From assembly GCA_039583875.1 (NCBI GenBank), contig CM077161.1:62315885-62379884 (forward strand): a stretch of DNA of 64,000 nucleotides, in the 5' to 3' direction. A program made the position numbers and the translations under genes. Under the pieces are notes generated by a model, which had not been told where the DNA came from, made no database searches, and saw only the letters and a list, made by a program, of their open reading frames with translations. Source of the DNA: Platanthera guangdongensis. Its lineage: Eukaryota; Streptophyta; Magnoliopsida; Asparagales; Orchidaceae. Shown in pieces: positions 45,955-56,985 of this stretch. Every line of letters begins with the position of its first letter. Within the stretch, counting starts at the first letter, position 1.

Positions 45955-46440
45955 GCAGATCTCGGCTATAAATATGTCTGGATCCCCACCTGTCCAGTCC
46001 TCGACATCGTGGGATCCTTTATAACTACTAGGGACTGGAGGGAGATGAACGAGGTTCTTTACGGTGTGGAGGAGCGTTCAGATCTCTTCACCTCGGTAGA
46101 CACTCTCACTCCCAGCGCTCGCATCATCCAGGATATACTACGTCACACCCTCTTGTTCAAGGCTGGGGACACCAGGAAGGTCACGGCTCCGCTGTCGATG
46201 GTGACGTACTATATCCTGGCCTAAAAGTCCTTCAGTGTCTCAGACTCATTCTTTCCATGATGTGCTACACGTTTCGCCTGAGATCTCCTAACCGCCAGTG
46301 GGTGAACACACTTCCTCTAGGTGGTGTGATCCAGAGCGTCCTGACAGAGAAGTACCCGACCATTGACTGGTCTGCCTACCCTATAGATAGCTTCCTGCAG
46401 GTCTATATGGTAGGTGAGATTCCTTGTTCCTCATAGGCAC
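45895..46440 (+). pseudogene. Fragment resembling plant 'putative transposon protein' domain
   Basis: The frame 45895-46224 reads ...WREMNEVLYG, SARIIQDILRHTLLFKAG and VTAPLSMVTYYIL, then stop. After a frame change, 46251-46436 reads MMCYTFRLRSPNRQW then VNTLPLGGVIQSVLTEKY. The spacing recalls the plant transposon-protein domain found next to some retrotransposons, but this is from memory and weak. There is no start or terminus. The following sequence to about 46630 is charged and Gly-rich with no clear product. Confidence 0.35.
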
Positions 46441-47031
46441 GGACACCTCCATCGTAGCCACTGCTACACTGTATAGGGTCCCTATGGGAAACCAGCCTCG
46501 ACATCTATGACTTGGTGGAGGATCAAGGTCGGGAGATCAAACATACATCAAAGGAGGGGAAGGGGATGAAAAAGATGCTCAAGAAGATCATGGGAAAGCT
46601 CAATATTTCTCCAACATGTTCAGAAGAGTAGCAGTTTATATGTTATGTTCATGTTTTTATCAGTTGTAGTTTGTTATGTAATAAACAGGTAAGCACCAGA
46701 CTCAGTTATTAGTATTTTATCATGTGATGTGTTATGTTCTGCAATTATACTCATTGTTATTTTCTAATACCATGCTTTAACTATTTTGATATTCTTGTCT
46801 TATCGTGCTAACTCACATCAAATGCCAACAAAAGGACATACACTGCGTGCTAGACTAGAGCATATTTACAAAATAAATTAGTGAGCATATCGTGAAGTGC
46901 AATCTCTGAAAACAATAACACCAAAAAGACAAAAAATACAAAAGAAAAGAAAGGAACATTAGGCATGTCGTGATGTAGATTATCGAGTTGTTTTGGTTTG
47001 ATTAATTTATACACCATGCAATTTGTGGATT
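46441..47031 (+). other. Non-coding, AT-rich debris
   Basis: I see no gene. A TAATAAAC string near 46678 resembles a polyadenylation signal after the fragment at 45895-46440. The right part joins the end of the Copia gag remnant without a clear boundary. Confidence 0.3.
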
Positions 47032-48600
47032 CTAATGAATACAAGATTTAGTTATCCAAAAGGGACCATGGGTGGTGGTTCCTTTGGGTACCCAAACATA
47101 TCGTGGTGCTCCTTGCAGAGATGATGGTGAATGGGCTCTTTTGAGCAGAATGGGTGCACTATTTTGAATGATGGGCCTCCATTCATATTTTGGTTTAATG
47201 TTATGCTTATATTGCAGATTTCCTTCTAGAGTTCTATGAGTCTTTATGTGATGGTCTTTACTTGAATAACATTGCGTTGGAGTTTTAACTATATTGAAGT
47301 TGTTCTTTAAGTCAATGTTATTTCGCTTAACATTAGGACTCATAGTATAGTAGTTGTTGTCCGGAAATCTACATTCATTTTTTTTTGAATTGTTAGTAAT
47401 TTGTTTCTCAAAGTGAGAGTTATTTCTATAGTTCAGAGTTTCACTTGCCCTAGCTTGCGATTTTCTACTACCTTTATTTAACTCAGTCAATAGGTGGTGG
47501 TTCATATTCAACATACTTTTGGGTTTTACATGCAACTTCGGAGTTGGGTTTTGTGAGTTTTTAAACATTATTTCCTTAAGCATGTTATTTTATATAGTTT
47601 GCTCTTTGTTCTTTAGTTTGAGGTTATGCTTAACTTTATTGTATGTGACTGTGTTGTTTTTGAGAGTGGAACTAATTTATTCAATATGGGCTTTATACTT
47701 ACTCCTAAATTCATCGAATGTCTCATTCATCTCTTCAATTTCAACTTTATAATTTTTGCATTCGACACAGTCACTCTTCACTGATGAGTTTTCTGAACAA
47801 AATTTATCATTTTGTTCTTTTGCAATACAAAGCTCCTGTTCAAGAACCTTATACTTTTCTTTTAACTCATTATAATCTATATAAGGTGTAGAAACGTTAT
47901 CTAAAGAGCAAACATGCCAACTAGACTCAGCAATGTTGGATTCTACATTAACACATGCTTTTAAGCGGTTGTTTTCAGAACAGAGTTTTGAATTGAAATT
48001 CGTCATTTTCTTAATTCTACATTTACCATTTTCTAGCTTACATAATTTAGAGATAGATTTACACGTAGTGGAGGAGTTTGACTTCCTTACAGTATTTTGG
48101 ACACGAGATATTTGAACACACAGTTCCTTTGTCATCTTCCTCTTGGCTTGATGTGTCCGAGATGCCCTTCTCCAATAGTAAATCTTCATTTGATTCTCCA
48201 CTTGGATCCATAAGGAATCTATCTGTTTCATGATCTATAGAAGGAGAACTATACGTTAGCTTAAGAAATTTCCAGATATTAGATGCAGTAGGAAGCATAT
48301 AGATAAGTTTGAAAATGTCTTGACCAATCCCACAGAATAGACTATTCATGACTTTAGCATTCAAATACCATTCGTGCTTATTTAAGTTATTCGGCGGCTT
48401 GACACACATCATGTTCCAAACTTCTATATATAATCTTATAAGGAATTTACTCATTAGTGTTCTACATTCATTATAGTTCAGTCCTATTGATAGAGTTGGT
48501 GCAGATGAATTTTCAGTGTATAATTTTTCATCCCCACTAGTCGATTCAAGGTCAGGGATGGCCGTTATTCCCGGTTGTGAAACCGTTTTGGAATAACCTC
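47032..48600 (-). pseudogene. gag pseudogene of Copia element F
   Basis: Three minus-strand frames in order: 48613-48059, 48231-47677 and 47583-47032. The first holds a capsid-like stretch (YNECRTLMSKFLIRLYIEVW, NSLFCGIGQDIFKLIYMLPTA and NIWKFLKLTY). The second is a Lys/Glu-rich coiled coil (LKEKYKVLEQELCIAKEQND). The third ends with the WVPKGTTTHGP motif typical of the gag/protease boundary in SIRE-like elements. No zinc knuckle was found. The first frame runs into the primer site, so the true start lies later. Frameshifts separate the parts; non-functional. Confidence 0.7.
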
Positions 48601-48612
48601 CCTCTGATACCA
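48601..48612 (-). other. Primer-binding site of Copia element F
   Basis: The minus strand reads TGGTATCAGAGG two bases after the LTR end CCCACA. Initiator-Met-tRNA type. Confidence 0.8.
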
Positions 48613-48614
48613 CT

Positions 48615-50136
48615 TGTGGGATCTCGTGGCTAACCTTAGAGGGGGGGGGGGGTTAATTAGATTTGGACCGTTATTTGCAATTTAAAATTATTAGGGTCCA
48701 CAAAATCGAGTTCTAGAAGCGATCAAGCCCCACAACACAGACACGTACTTATCAACGTCAGAACAATCACAAAATTAATCAACTCAGAAGCATAAATTAC
48801 ATTGCATGAATTAGGATATCAATTGTTCTAGATGATTAAAAAAGTGTGATCTCCGTGACGCCGGATATCGAAGGCGATGTGGAATAAAAACTCTTTTGGT
48901 TTCTATACTGATCCACTCCACGGACCGGTCGGCTCTATCCCCTTCCCTCTGAGAAAAGTCTTCGAGCCGACTCTTCACCTCCACAAAAAGAATGGTCTTA
49001 GAGCCCCGCTAGATCCACTCGTTCTAGATGTCCCTTCCTCGGGATGATTCCTCATAGAATCCTCCTCGAAAACCGATGAACCTCCAAGTCAATTTCTCAT
49101 AAAAGCCTTTCCGAATTTTGACGACCTTCTGGTCGATTTCTCTCACCACAAGATTCAGAAAAGAAACAATTACAAATTAGAGGATTTATAAAATTTAGTG
49201 GTTGAAGTTCTCCCAATTGAAAACTTCTCCGTAGAGCGATCCACGGTCGGTGCTTGTGATCTTCATTTTCTAGCGATCGATCGGCTCGTCGTATTCGATG
49301 TAGATCTTAGATAGTCGAAGTTCTTTGTTCACGAATGGGAGGGAGACCACTGTCTTCTTCTTCGACGGAGACTTGTGGAATAGAGCATAAGAAAGAGCAG
49401 CCGAACCCTAGAATGCACGAACTCCCGTCCTTTCTTTCTCTGATATCCAGTTACAGAAACCAAGGCGGCCTTTTATACGTCTTCATGGAAATAGGCTACC
49501 ACCGGCGGCAAGACTAGTGCCCGACAGTAGGTTCGCACACTTGTTGTACCAGCTATCATTCAAATCTGGAATAATATTTCAAACGAATCTTTCTCTTTCA
49601 AATAGCTAGCATCATGCGATAGAAGGTAGCGCCACGCGGTAGGTCATTAACACGACAAATCCTTTTCTAAATGGCTAGCGCGGCACTTTAAGAACTATCG
49701 CCTGGCGGTAGGTTGATTTCTCGAGAAATCCTTCACGACATTCGTTGAAAGACTAGCACTGCTTGGTAAGAACTTCGCCAGCAGTAGTTCTATTCTTCGA
49801 GAAGTCCTTCCGATATTCGTCGAGTGGTTAGCGCAGTGCGGAAAGAGCTAGCGATTGGCTGTAGTTTCCCAAGAGGTTGGCCAAAACAATTCCTTGTATT
49901 AGCACGTGCTTAAGTACTAGCACGGCACGGTAATTTCCGGAGCGCCATGTCCAATTAATTTACGGCTACCGCCCCCGGCGGTAACTATTACGGCTCGGCA
50001 TTATCATCCATATAAGTGTTCTTCTACTTTGCTTGAACCTCTCAACCTGTACACTCTATCAACATAAGACATGGTCAAATATAGCATGGGATTTGATATT
50101 CTCAAAAATAGAGAATGTGAAACACCGGTTCCAACA
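48615..50136 (-). repeat. 5' LTR of Copia element F
   Basis: Minus-strand start TGTTGGAACCGG and end GATCCCACA (1522 bp). The C-run (G-run on + strand, about 48642-48653) sits near the end. The U3 side (49600-49990) is rich in short CG inverted motifs such as CTAGCGCGGC, TCGCCTGGCGG and CCGCCCCCGGCGG, recalling the palindrome arrays in the unrelated gypsy LTRs. No gene; the frame at 49335-49517 is chance. Confidence 0.75.
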
Positions 50137-51379
50137 AAGTACAATACAATCTGGGTGTTATCGCCAGTGATAGCCTCTATTGCCCAACGTTAACAATAAA
50201 ACACTTCTTCTGTCTCCAGACTCAGTCATAACCGGAACATCCTTCTAACACACAACTGTAGTATCTTATAGTGCCAAAATACTAGACTTCCACAGAGTAC
50301 AGCTAACACAGAGCTTTCTCCAGTGATACTCACTGTCGTCAGGCGATATCCACAGTAATCTAAAAGCCGTGCTATTTTCTGTGTATTTTTCTGGAGCGCA
50401 TCCCCAGTACTTCCTGCAACTGACTTCACAGGCACAACTCTTCAGACTCCATAAACCGCCCGTTTATATTCGGAGTTTTCTCCGACACGCAAATTAAAAT
50501 TCAACAATCCAAACCAATCTGTCCGGATGGGCTTTACACAACATTCCTATTATATACTACGATTTCTGAAATCTACATACAAAATTATCCAGGGATATCA
50601 TGTATCTTCCCATCAGAATTCCATTCACTTCTCCACCTTTTCGTGGGGGGATTCCATGCAAATGCAAAAAGAAGGACTTCTCTTGTCCAAGAAGGAAGAT
50701 CGTTACCCTCGTAGCTCGTTTTGGAGCCATGAGCAATCTTTCTATCCAGATGGAAAGGAGCACCTTGCTTTCCTCTTCACGGATCTTGCTTCAGTTCTTG
50801 ATTCTGGCCACTGGATCTCCTCCTCCAAGCATGCAAAGCTTCAGCGCTCGGCCTTCTTTGTCCTTAGATCTTTTTTTCAAGAGTTATGAAAAGTATGAGA
50901 GAGAGCACAAAAAGAGAACATGACTTCACTTTTCTCCACACCTCTGCTTAAGTGCTCTCGGGATTTACCCCCACCGTAGGATCCCCTCTTCAATAGGAGT
51001 GAATGTCTTTGATTTCAGCAGACCGGTCAAATTTATTGCTATTGCTTGGTGATGTCCGCTATCGCCTGAGTGATATCATCGGTAGCCGCTTTGACCCCAG
51101 TCAACCACCGATCTTCGGCCGCCGTCCGGCCATCTGACACATGTCCAACCATATGTGGCATTATCGCCACGCGATACCCACTGTCGCCACTTTGATATCC
51201 CCACTCGACAATTCGTTGAATGCGTCAAGAGTGTCGAGTGCATCGATTGCATCAAGAGCGCCGAGTGCGTCGAGTGCGTCGTGTGCGTTGAGAGCATCCA
51301 GTGCTACCACCAGCGATACCCACTGTCGCCAGGCGATAGCCACCTTTACGATCTATTTTACAGTTTTTGTGGTGTTGCA
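50137..51379 (-). repeat. 3' LTR of element G, first 1.24 kb (interrupted by F)
   Basis: On the minus strand the LTR starts TGCAACACC (TGTAACACC in H) after AAGGAGGTGAGG and follows the A/B/H LTR plan: inverted-repeat array, start exon, then text homologous to B at 7340-7440 (GGAGAAAACTCCG). The array uses different words, TATCGCCTGGCGACAGTGGG, plus nine-base GCACTCGAC units at about 51190-51300. The distal part is missing beyond the F insertion. Confidence 0.8.
50707..50730 (-). CDS. Candidate Gag start exon in LTR of element G
   Basis: MAPKRATR in 24 nt, ending directly at GTAACG on the minus strand. Compared with B, codons 2, 4 and 5 differ only synonymously (GCT/GCG, AAA/AAG, CGA/AGG), while sequence beyond the donor diverges quickly. 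As a 3' LTR copy it is not used by this element. Confidence 0.55.
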
Positions 51380-51465
51380 AACCTCACCTCCTTATAGAAA
51401 TTTCGTCTCGAAATTTTATTCACTTGTAGGAAAAACAGTACAATACTATTACAACTCTCTTTATA

Positions 51466-54400
51466 AAAACAACTTGGGAAATTCATCTTGCCTGGTTTGC
51501 TCATGCTCCCATGTCAATTCGTCACTGCCACAATTGTCCCAATGGACTTTGACCATCCGGATTGTCTTGTTTCGTAGCTGCCTGACTTTTGTATCCTCGA
51601 CCCGAATGTGTCTAACCTTCATCATCATCCCACCTTCTATCGGTACCTAATCATCAGCAACCACCTGCGTCGGCTCTTTCAAAGCTTTCCGAAGGACCGA
51701 TATGTGAAATAAATCTTGTAAACCACTTATATCCGTCGAAAGAGCTAATCGATTGCAGCTTCTCCAATCCGCTCAACCACTTCAAACAGACCAAGATACC
51801 TCAGACTCAACTTTTGCAAGTGTCAAATCCCTGACACACCTTTGATTGGCTTATCTTCAGATATACCCTGTCACCCACCGCAAACTCCATGTTTTGGTGC
51901 TTGAAATTGTAGTACTTTGCTTGCCTATATATGGCTACCAATAGCCGCTCTTGTATAGTGAGTTTAGTCGAATTTGCATCTTCAACTTCTTTTCACTTAT
52001 ACAACTTTGATTCACCTGTTTCCACCCAAGCTAAAGGTGTATGACACTTCCTTCCGTATAAATCTTTGAAGGGCTCCATCTGAATGCTAGCTTGATAGTT
52101 GTTGTTATAGGTAAACTCTATCATATAGAGATTGTCCTCTCACCACTTCCTAAAATCCAAGGCGCTCATCCAGTGCATATCCTCCATTGTCGTGTTGGTC
52201 CTCTCGGTCGGACCATCCTTTTGTGGATGAAAGCCTGTACTGAACTTCAGTTGAGTGCTGAAAAGCAAGTTGATTAACCTCCAATCATTTGAACTAGAGC
52301 ACCCATATCGAAAACTGATGATGCTACGGGGCACAACGTGCAAACGTACTATGTTGTCAACATATAACTTTGCCAGTTTTTCAACTGAATCGTCCTTCTT
52401 GTTCGGTATGAAGTGTGATACCTTTGACAATCGATCAACGATCACCCATACGACATAATTCCCGCTCGATGATCGCGTCAACCTATGCACGAAATTTATA
52501 GAGATATCATCGAACTTTTACACCAGAATTGGTAACGACTTCAGAAAACCTCCAGGCATATGACATTTAGCTTTTACCAAGGCACAAGTTTGGCACTTTG
52601 CCACATAAAGAGCTATGTCCTTTTTCAAACCCGGCCAACAGAACATATTCTTCATGTCCTTGTACATCTTTGTGCTCCCTAGGTGGATCGAGTATTTCAT
52701 GAAATGTGCCTCATACATCAACTCCTCCAGTGGTTCTCACATTTGGGATGCACAAACGACTGTCCTTTCTAAAAAGACCGTCTTTCAATGAGAATTCAGA
52801 ATTTTTCGCATCTGTTGCATAACATTTCATACTTTCATCGAGTTTTGTTACACGTCGAACCCTCTACGCGAGGTCATAGTACACCTTCGTCCAGTTCAAA
52901 CACGCATTTGGAGTGGTATTCTTGTCAACACAAGAAATATCTAAGGCCTCCAACTCCTGGATCAGACACTCATCATGCATCTGCAACAACTTGCCCTTAT
53001 TGGAGTCCTACGACTCAAGGCGTCAACAAACACATTTCCCTTCCTGGGAGTGTAATGTATCTGGAAGGTGTAGTCTCCGAGGAACTCCTTCTACCTCCAA
53101 TGCCGCATGTTCAGATCTTTCTAATCTATTAAGTACTTTAGGCATGAAGATGTCAAATTTCATGTCATATAAGTAGTGACGCCATAACTTAAGTGCAAAA
53201 ATCACAGCCGCTAACTCCAAGTTGTGGATTGGATAATTTCTCTCATGCACTTTCAACTCATGTGAGCCATAAGCAATAACCTTTCCGAATTGAAGAAGAA
53301 CGCAGCCTCAGCCGCTCCCTGAAGCATCACTATAAATCTCATATCCATCTGTACCACATGGTGAACTCAAGATTGGCACCGTGGTCAAACGACTATTTAA
53401 CTCCTCAAAAGCTCGTGCGCACTCCGGAGTCAAAACAAACTTCTTATCTTTCCTTGTCAGTGTGGTGAGAGGTAAGGCTATCCGCGAAAAGTTATTTACG
53501 AAGCACATGTAGTAGCCAGCAAGTCCAATGAAGCTCTTGACTTCTGCTACAGTAGATAATGCAAGCCACTCCTGTGTCAGAACTATCTTTGCCGAATCCA
53601 CCAGAATACCATCTCCACTAACCACATGGCCAAGAAAAGCCATCAACGATAGCTAAAACTCACACTTTGGGAACTTGGCATAGAGCTTATTCTTTCTCAG
53701 GGTATGCAAAACCATCCTCAAGTGATTTGCATGATCTTATTCTGATTGAGAGTACACCAATATGTCGTCAATAAAGACAATCAGAAATAGGTCTAAGTAC
53801 TCCCGAAAGGAACAATGCATCAAGTCCATGAATACCAATGGTGCATTTGTTAGTCCAAACAACATTACAGTGAAAACATAATGACCATAGCATATACCGA
53901 ACGCTGTCTTGGGAATGTCACATTCCCTAAGCCGCAACTGGTAGTAGCCAAACTTTAAATCTAGCTTTGAGTAGACAGTTGATCCCACTAGCTGATTAAA
54001 CAAGTCATTAATCTGTGGTATCAGATACTTATTCTTCTCCGTCAGCTTATTTAATTCTCGATGTTCAATGCATAGACGCAATCTTATGTCCTTCTTCTTC
54101 TCAAAGAAGTTCGGTGCACTCCAAGGTGACATACTTGGACGTATACAGCCTTGCTCTAGCAATTTTTTCAATTAAACATTCAATTCCGCCATCTCCTTTA
54201 GCGCTATTCGGTACGTTGAGCGGGCCACAGGTTTCGCACCTGACACTAATTCAATAGCAAATTCAATCTCCCGCTGGGGTGGTAACCCAGGGAGATCCTT
54301 ATGTAAAACATCTGTATAGTGTGATATAATAGTACCATCACTCAAACTAGACTTTGGCTCAACAACCTCCAACAACGTGAAGAACAACTCTGCGCCCTTC

Positions 54401-54809
54401 TGAACAGCCTTGAGTACTTGGAGAGCAGACATCAATATCTTGCTTGATCCTAGCATACCAACAAACTTAGTCTCTCGTTCGGTGTTTTGTTCCAGTATGA
54501 CTTCCTCAGGGTTGCAATCTATACAGGTACGCTGCTCAGAGAGCCAGTCCATACCAATGATTACATTGAACATAGATATCGGCAGCACATATACTTCAAA
54601 TTCGAAATCCTGATTTCCAATCCGTACCTCAAGACAACAAGACCTATCTGCACACATCACACATTTGTTAGGTGACAACACCTTTACTCTATCTATTGAC
54701 ATAAGAGTAGGCATTCCGATCCACGATACAAACTCCTCAGATAGAAATGAATGAGAAGCACCTGTATCAAACTGTGCTCTCGTCGGATTGTCCTGAAAAA
54801 GGATAAGGC
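51466..54809 (-). pseudogene. pol pseudogene of element G (PR-RT-RNase H-IN-chromodomain)
   Basis: Read on the minus strand. Protease keeps [14 protein letters not shown] (frame 54834-54172), with a stop just before RT. RT (54171-53737) keeps [13 protein letters not shown] and [12 protein letters not shown]. The RT end/RNase H start spans 53646-53308 (FLGHVVSGDGI, SDASGSG), and later RNase H lies at 53256-53023 ([15 protein letters not shown]). Integrase fragments follow: 52721-52518 ([11 protein letters not shown]) and 52490-52140 (VIVDRLSKVSHFIP, SFRYGCSSSNDW where B has [12 protein letters not shown]). The catalytic Asp of that motif is lost. A chromodomain-like tail (MVKVHWDNCGSDELTWE) ends near 51466. 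Many stops and frameshifts; dead. Sequence is closest to element B. Confidence 0.88.
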
Positions 54810-54890
54810 CTATATGCAAACAATTCATACACAAGCAATGTACAAGGTGCTAAGTATGGAAAACAGTAAAAATTGTATCTTAACTCATAA
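54810..54890 (-). other. Degraded gag-pol intron of element G (candidate)
   Basis: Minus strand: GTAACAG|TTATGAG (donor GT changed to TT) to GCATATAG|GCCTTATC, about 81 nt. Joining gives V-T-G-L-I-L through a split Gly codon, the same phase 1 as B and H. The length is 0 modulo 3, unlike the 1 modulo 3 of B and H. Confidence 0.4.
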
Positions 54891-55956
54891 CTGTTACGAC
54901 GTCACTTTGTTTTATGGCCTCATGCTGGCCAAGATTGTACACACTTGGCTGAGCTAGAGCATGTTGGGATGTAGTGGACTCCACCGCCTTTCCCTTCTCA
55001 GCATAAGATGATCCTACCTTTTCACCGCCTTTGGAGGGACACTCCAACAATCTCAGGCCATGTGTCCCACCATTCCATATGTTAACATGTAAGTGGACCT
55101 CGCCCTGATCATGTTCCTGAAGTAACTGCAGATGGAGCTTGTCCAGAATACTTGGACTTCTTTATCCATATCCAAAAATGCAATTTTGAGGAAGTCAACA
55201 CTTTGAACTTAGGCTTTATCATAGCCAAGTCCCCCTTGCCTTGTACCCTCTTCATGTCTTTCTCTAACGATCAAGCCATATTAACCAACACTTGAAACTC
55301 TTGTTTCATCGGACCCGAGAGCAGTAACCTCAGCTCATCCTGCAGTCCCTTGTAGAACCTATTAGTCTTACGCACTTCGTCAACAAAAGTAGACTCTGCA
55401 TAACGTCTTAACCTGGTAAACTCATGCAAGTAGGTATCAAAACTACTTTCGCCCCGAGTCAGATGTTGGAACTCATTTTCCATGGCAATTCACTGCGATG
55501 ATGGCAGATGCTTTGCCAAGAACAATCTCGAAAAGTCCTCCAGTGTGATCTTCTATAGTCATCTTCCCATGAAGTGGTGTAACTCCAACTCATCCAACCA
55601 AAGCTGAGCCTCTCCTTCCAATAGGAAAGTGGAAAAGGTGACCTTCTATCCCTTCTCTGTCTCTATTTATATCAATACCCTCTTGACGTGTGAATGTTAA
55701 TCCTCTGCCTAGGTCGTGGATCTTTCAACATGAACATAGGAGGACTAATGCCAATAAAATGCTTTAGCTACCATTTAGTCGCACGTTTGTCAACGAAAGC
55801 CTCAACAGGCGCTTATCTAGCAGCTATAGGCTCAGCTACACTAACCTGTACTAGCACCATCACAGGTCACACCTGCCCAGTCGGCTGTGCATTCATCATT
55901 GCAAACACTATCTCAGCAAATAACCAAACTATTTCCACAGAAAGAGGAGGTGTGGG
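54891..55956 (-). pseudogene. gag pseudogene of element G, cut by insertion of H
   Basis: Minus-strand pieces read PLSVEIVWLFAEIVF near 55940-55890 (B has PLSAENIRLVAEAVL), FQHLTRGESSFDTYLHEFTR at 55480-55410 (frame 55483-55271, continuing NRFYKGLQDELRLLLSGPM), and EAIKQSDVVT just before the intron. Several frames are needed. The N-terminal end is interrupted at 55957 by element H and continues outside the window. Confidence 0.8.
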
Positions 55957-56028
55957 TGTAACACCCCAGTTTTGCTAGAGAGTCAGTGTGCGGTTCTGGA
56001 AAATTTTTGGGTTTCTGGCAGGAGGCAC

Positions 56029-56330
56029 ATGGCCTGCGATACGGGCGTGTCGCAGGGCGTGTCGAGGCCGTGTCGACACTCGACCCAAGTGTCGACACTT
56101 TTGCTCGACAAAGTGTCGAGAGTGTGGCACACGGCCTGCGACACGGGCGTGTCGCAGGGCGTGTCGAGGCCGTGTCGACACTCGGCCCAAGTGTCGACAC
56201 TTTTGCTCGACAAAGTGTCGAGAGGGCGGCACACGGCCTGCGACACGGGCGTGTCGCAGGGCGTGTCGAGGCCGTGTCGACACTCGGCCCAAGTGTCGAC
56301 ACTTTTGCTCGACAAGGTGTCGAGACTGGG
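56029..56330 (+). repeat. Three 101-bp tandem repeats with GACACGGGCGTGTC palindromes, element H
   Basis: Each unit reads GCACACGGCCTGCGACACGG, then GCGTGTCGCAGGGCGTGTCG, then paired GTGTCGACACT / AGTGTCGACAC and CTCGACAAAGTGTCGAG. The hairpin arms of the first part pair over about 16 of 18 bases. Looser units continue to about 56680. The same array occurs in the 3' LTR (63470-63780). Confidence 0.85.
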
Positions 56331-56961
56331 GCACACGGCCTGTGACACGGGCGTGTCGCAGGGCGTGTCCCGCTTGGTCGACGATCTTCGCTCGACGTTT
56401 TTCCGCGGTGTTGACACAAAGCCTGTCGACGGGTGTCGAGACTTGGCACACGGCTTGGGACACGGGCGTGTCCCAGGCCGTGTCATCTCTCGGGTTGGTT
56501 TCGGGGCCGTGTTGTTGGAGGCACACGGCCGGCCACACGGCCGTGTCACTGGGGACACGGGCGTGTCGGATTGAACACGGGCGTGTCGGATGCCCGTGTG
56601 CGGTTCCAGGCGCGTCGATTTGAGACGGCGAATGAGGCACACGGCCCTGGACACGGGCGTGTGCCAGGCCGTGTTCGGCCCAGGTCTTTTATTTTCCAGG
56701 CGAATCGTGGCCATTCTTTCCCAGATTTTGGGATCTGACGGCTCAGGGCTGTTCTTGGGGAGTTTAGTCCGATTTTTAGGGTGGGAAACCCTCATTGTTT
56801 TCCAAGTCTTCTATTTCTAAGTTCTTGAGAAAAGTTAGAGCAAAGAGGAAGAAGAAGAAGGTCTTGGGCTGTAGGAAGGGTTTCAGAGCTCCAAATCGCG
56901 AGCCGAGTCCGGATCCGTGAAGCTTGGAGCGTTGCGAAGTTTTCCATCCGGCTATTTTGCC

Positions 56962-56985
56962 ATGGCAAGGAAGAGGAGTCGGAAG
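56962..56985 (+). CDS. Candidate Gag start exon in the LTR of element H
   Basis: MARKRSRK in 24 nt, ending AAG|GTAACG. Gag of H has no in-frame ATG from the primer site to well inside the protein. Joining 56985 to 58721 is phase 0 and gives MARKRSRK-SASNEAGTS. The exon has the same length, donor and basic K-R core as in B and G, though the flanking LTR is much diverged. Unspliced, the ATG opens a 30-codon ORF. Confidence 0.65.

Larger units (their letters stand above)
47032..50136 (-). mobile_element. Element F: 5' half of a Copia element, minus strand
   Basis: On the minus strand: LTR (50136-48615), primer site TGGTATCAGAGG (48612-48601), then gag-type coding ending near 47032. No reverse transcriptase or integrase and no second LTR is present, so the downstream part is deleted. 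The LTR lies inside the LTR of element G, so F inserted in G. The base order C-run, CTCTAAGG, primer site is the plant Copia pattern. Gag style (UBN2-like core, coiled coil, then WVPKG motifs) suggests the SIRE/Maximus type. Confidence 0.75.

Noticed and set aside
49335..49517. Short ORF near the F LTR
   Set aside because: Lies wholly inside the Copia LTR with no domain and no conservation visible.
56029..56330. CRISPR-like regularly spaced palindromic repeats
   Set aside because: Units are about 101 bp with near-identical 'spacers', lie in a plant retrotransposon LTR, and there are no cas genes.
55970..56800. Long overlapping ORFs on both strands (up to 270 codons) with repetitive Arg/Thr/Pro or Ser/Val text
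   Set aside because: They arise because the 101-bp CG-rich LTR repeats lack stops in several frames; the same happens at 63308-63992, 13399-13900 and 6050-6820. No frame is preferred, and they lie in LTRs.
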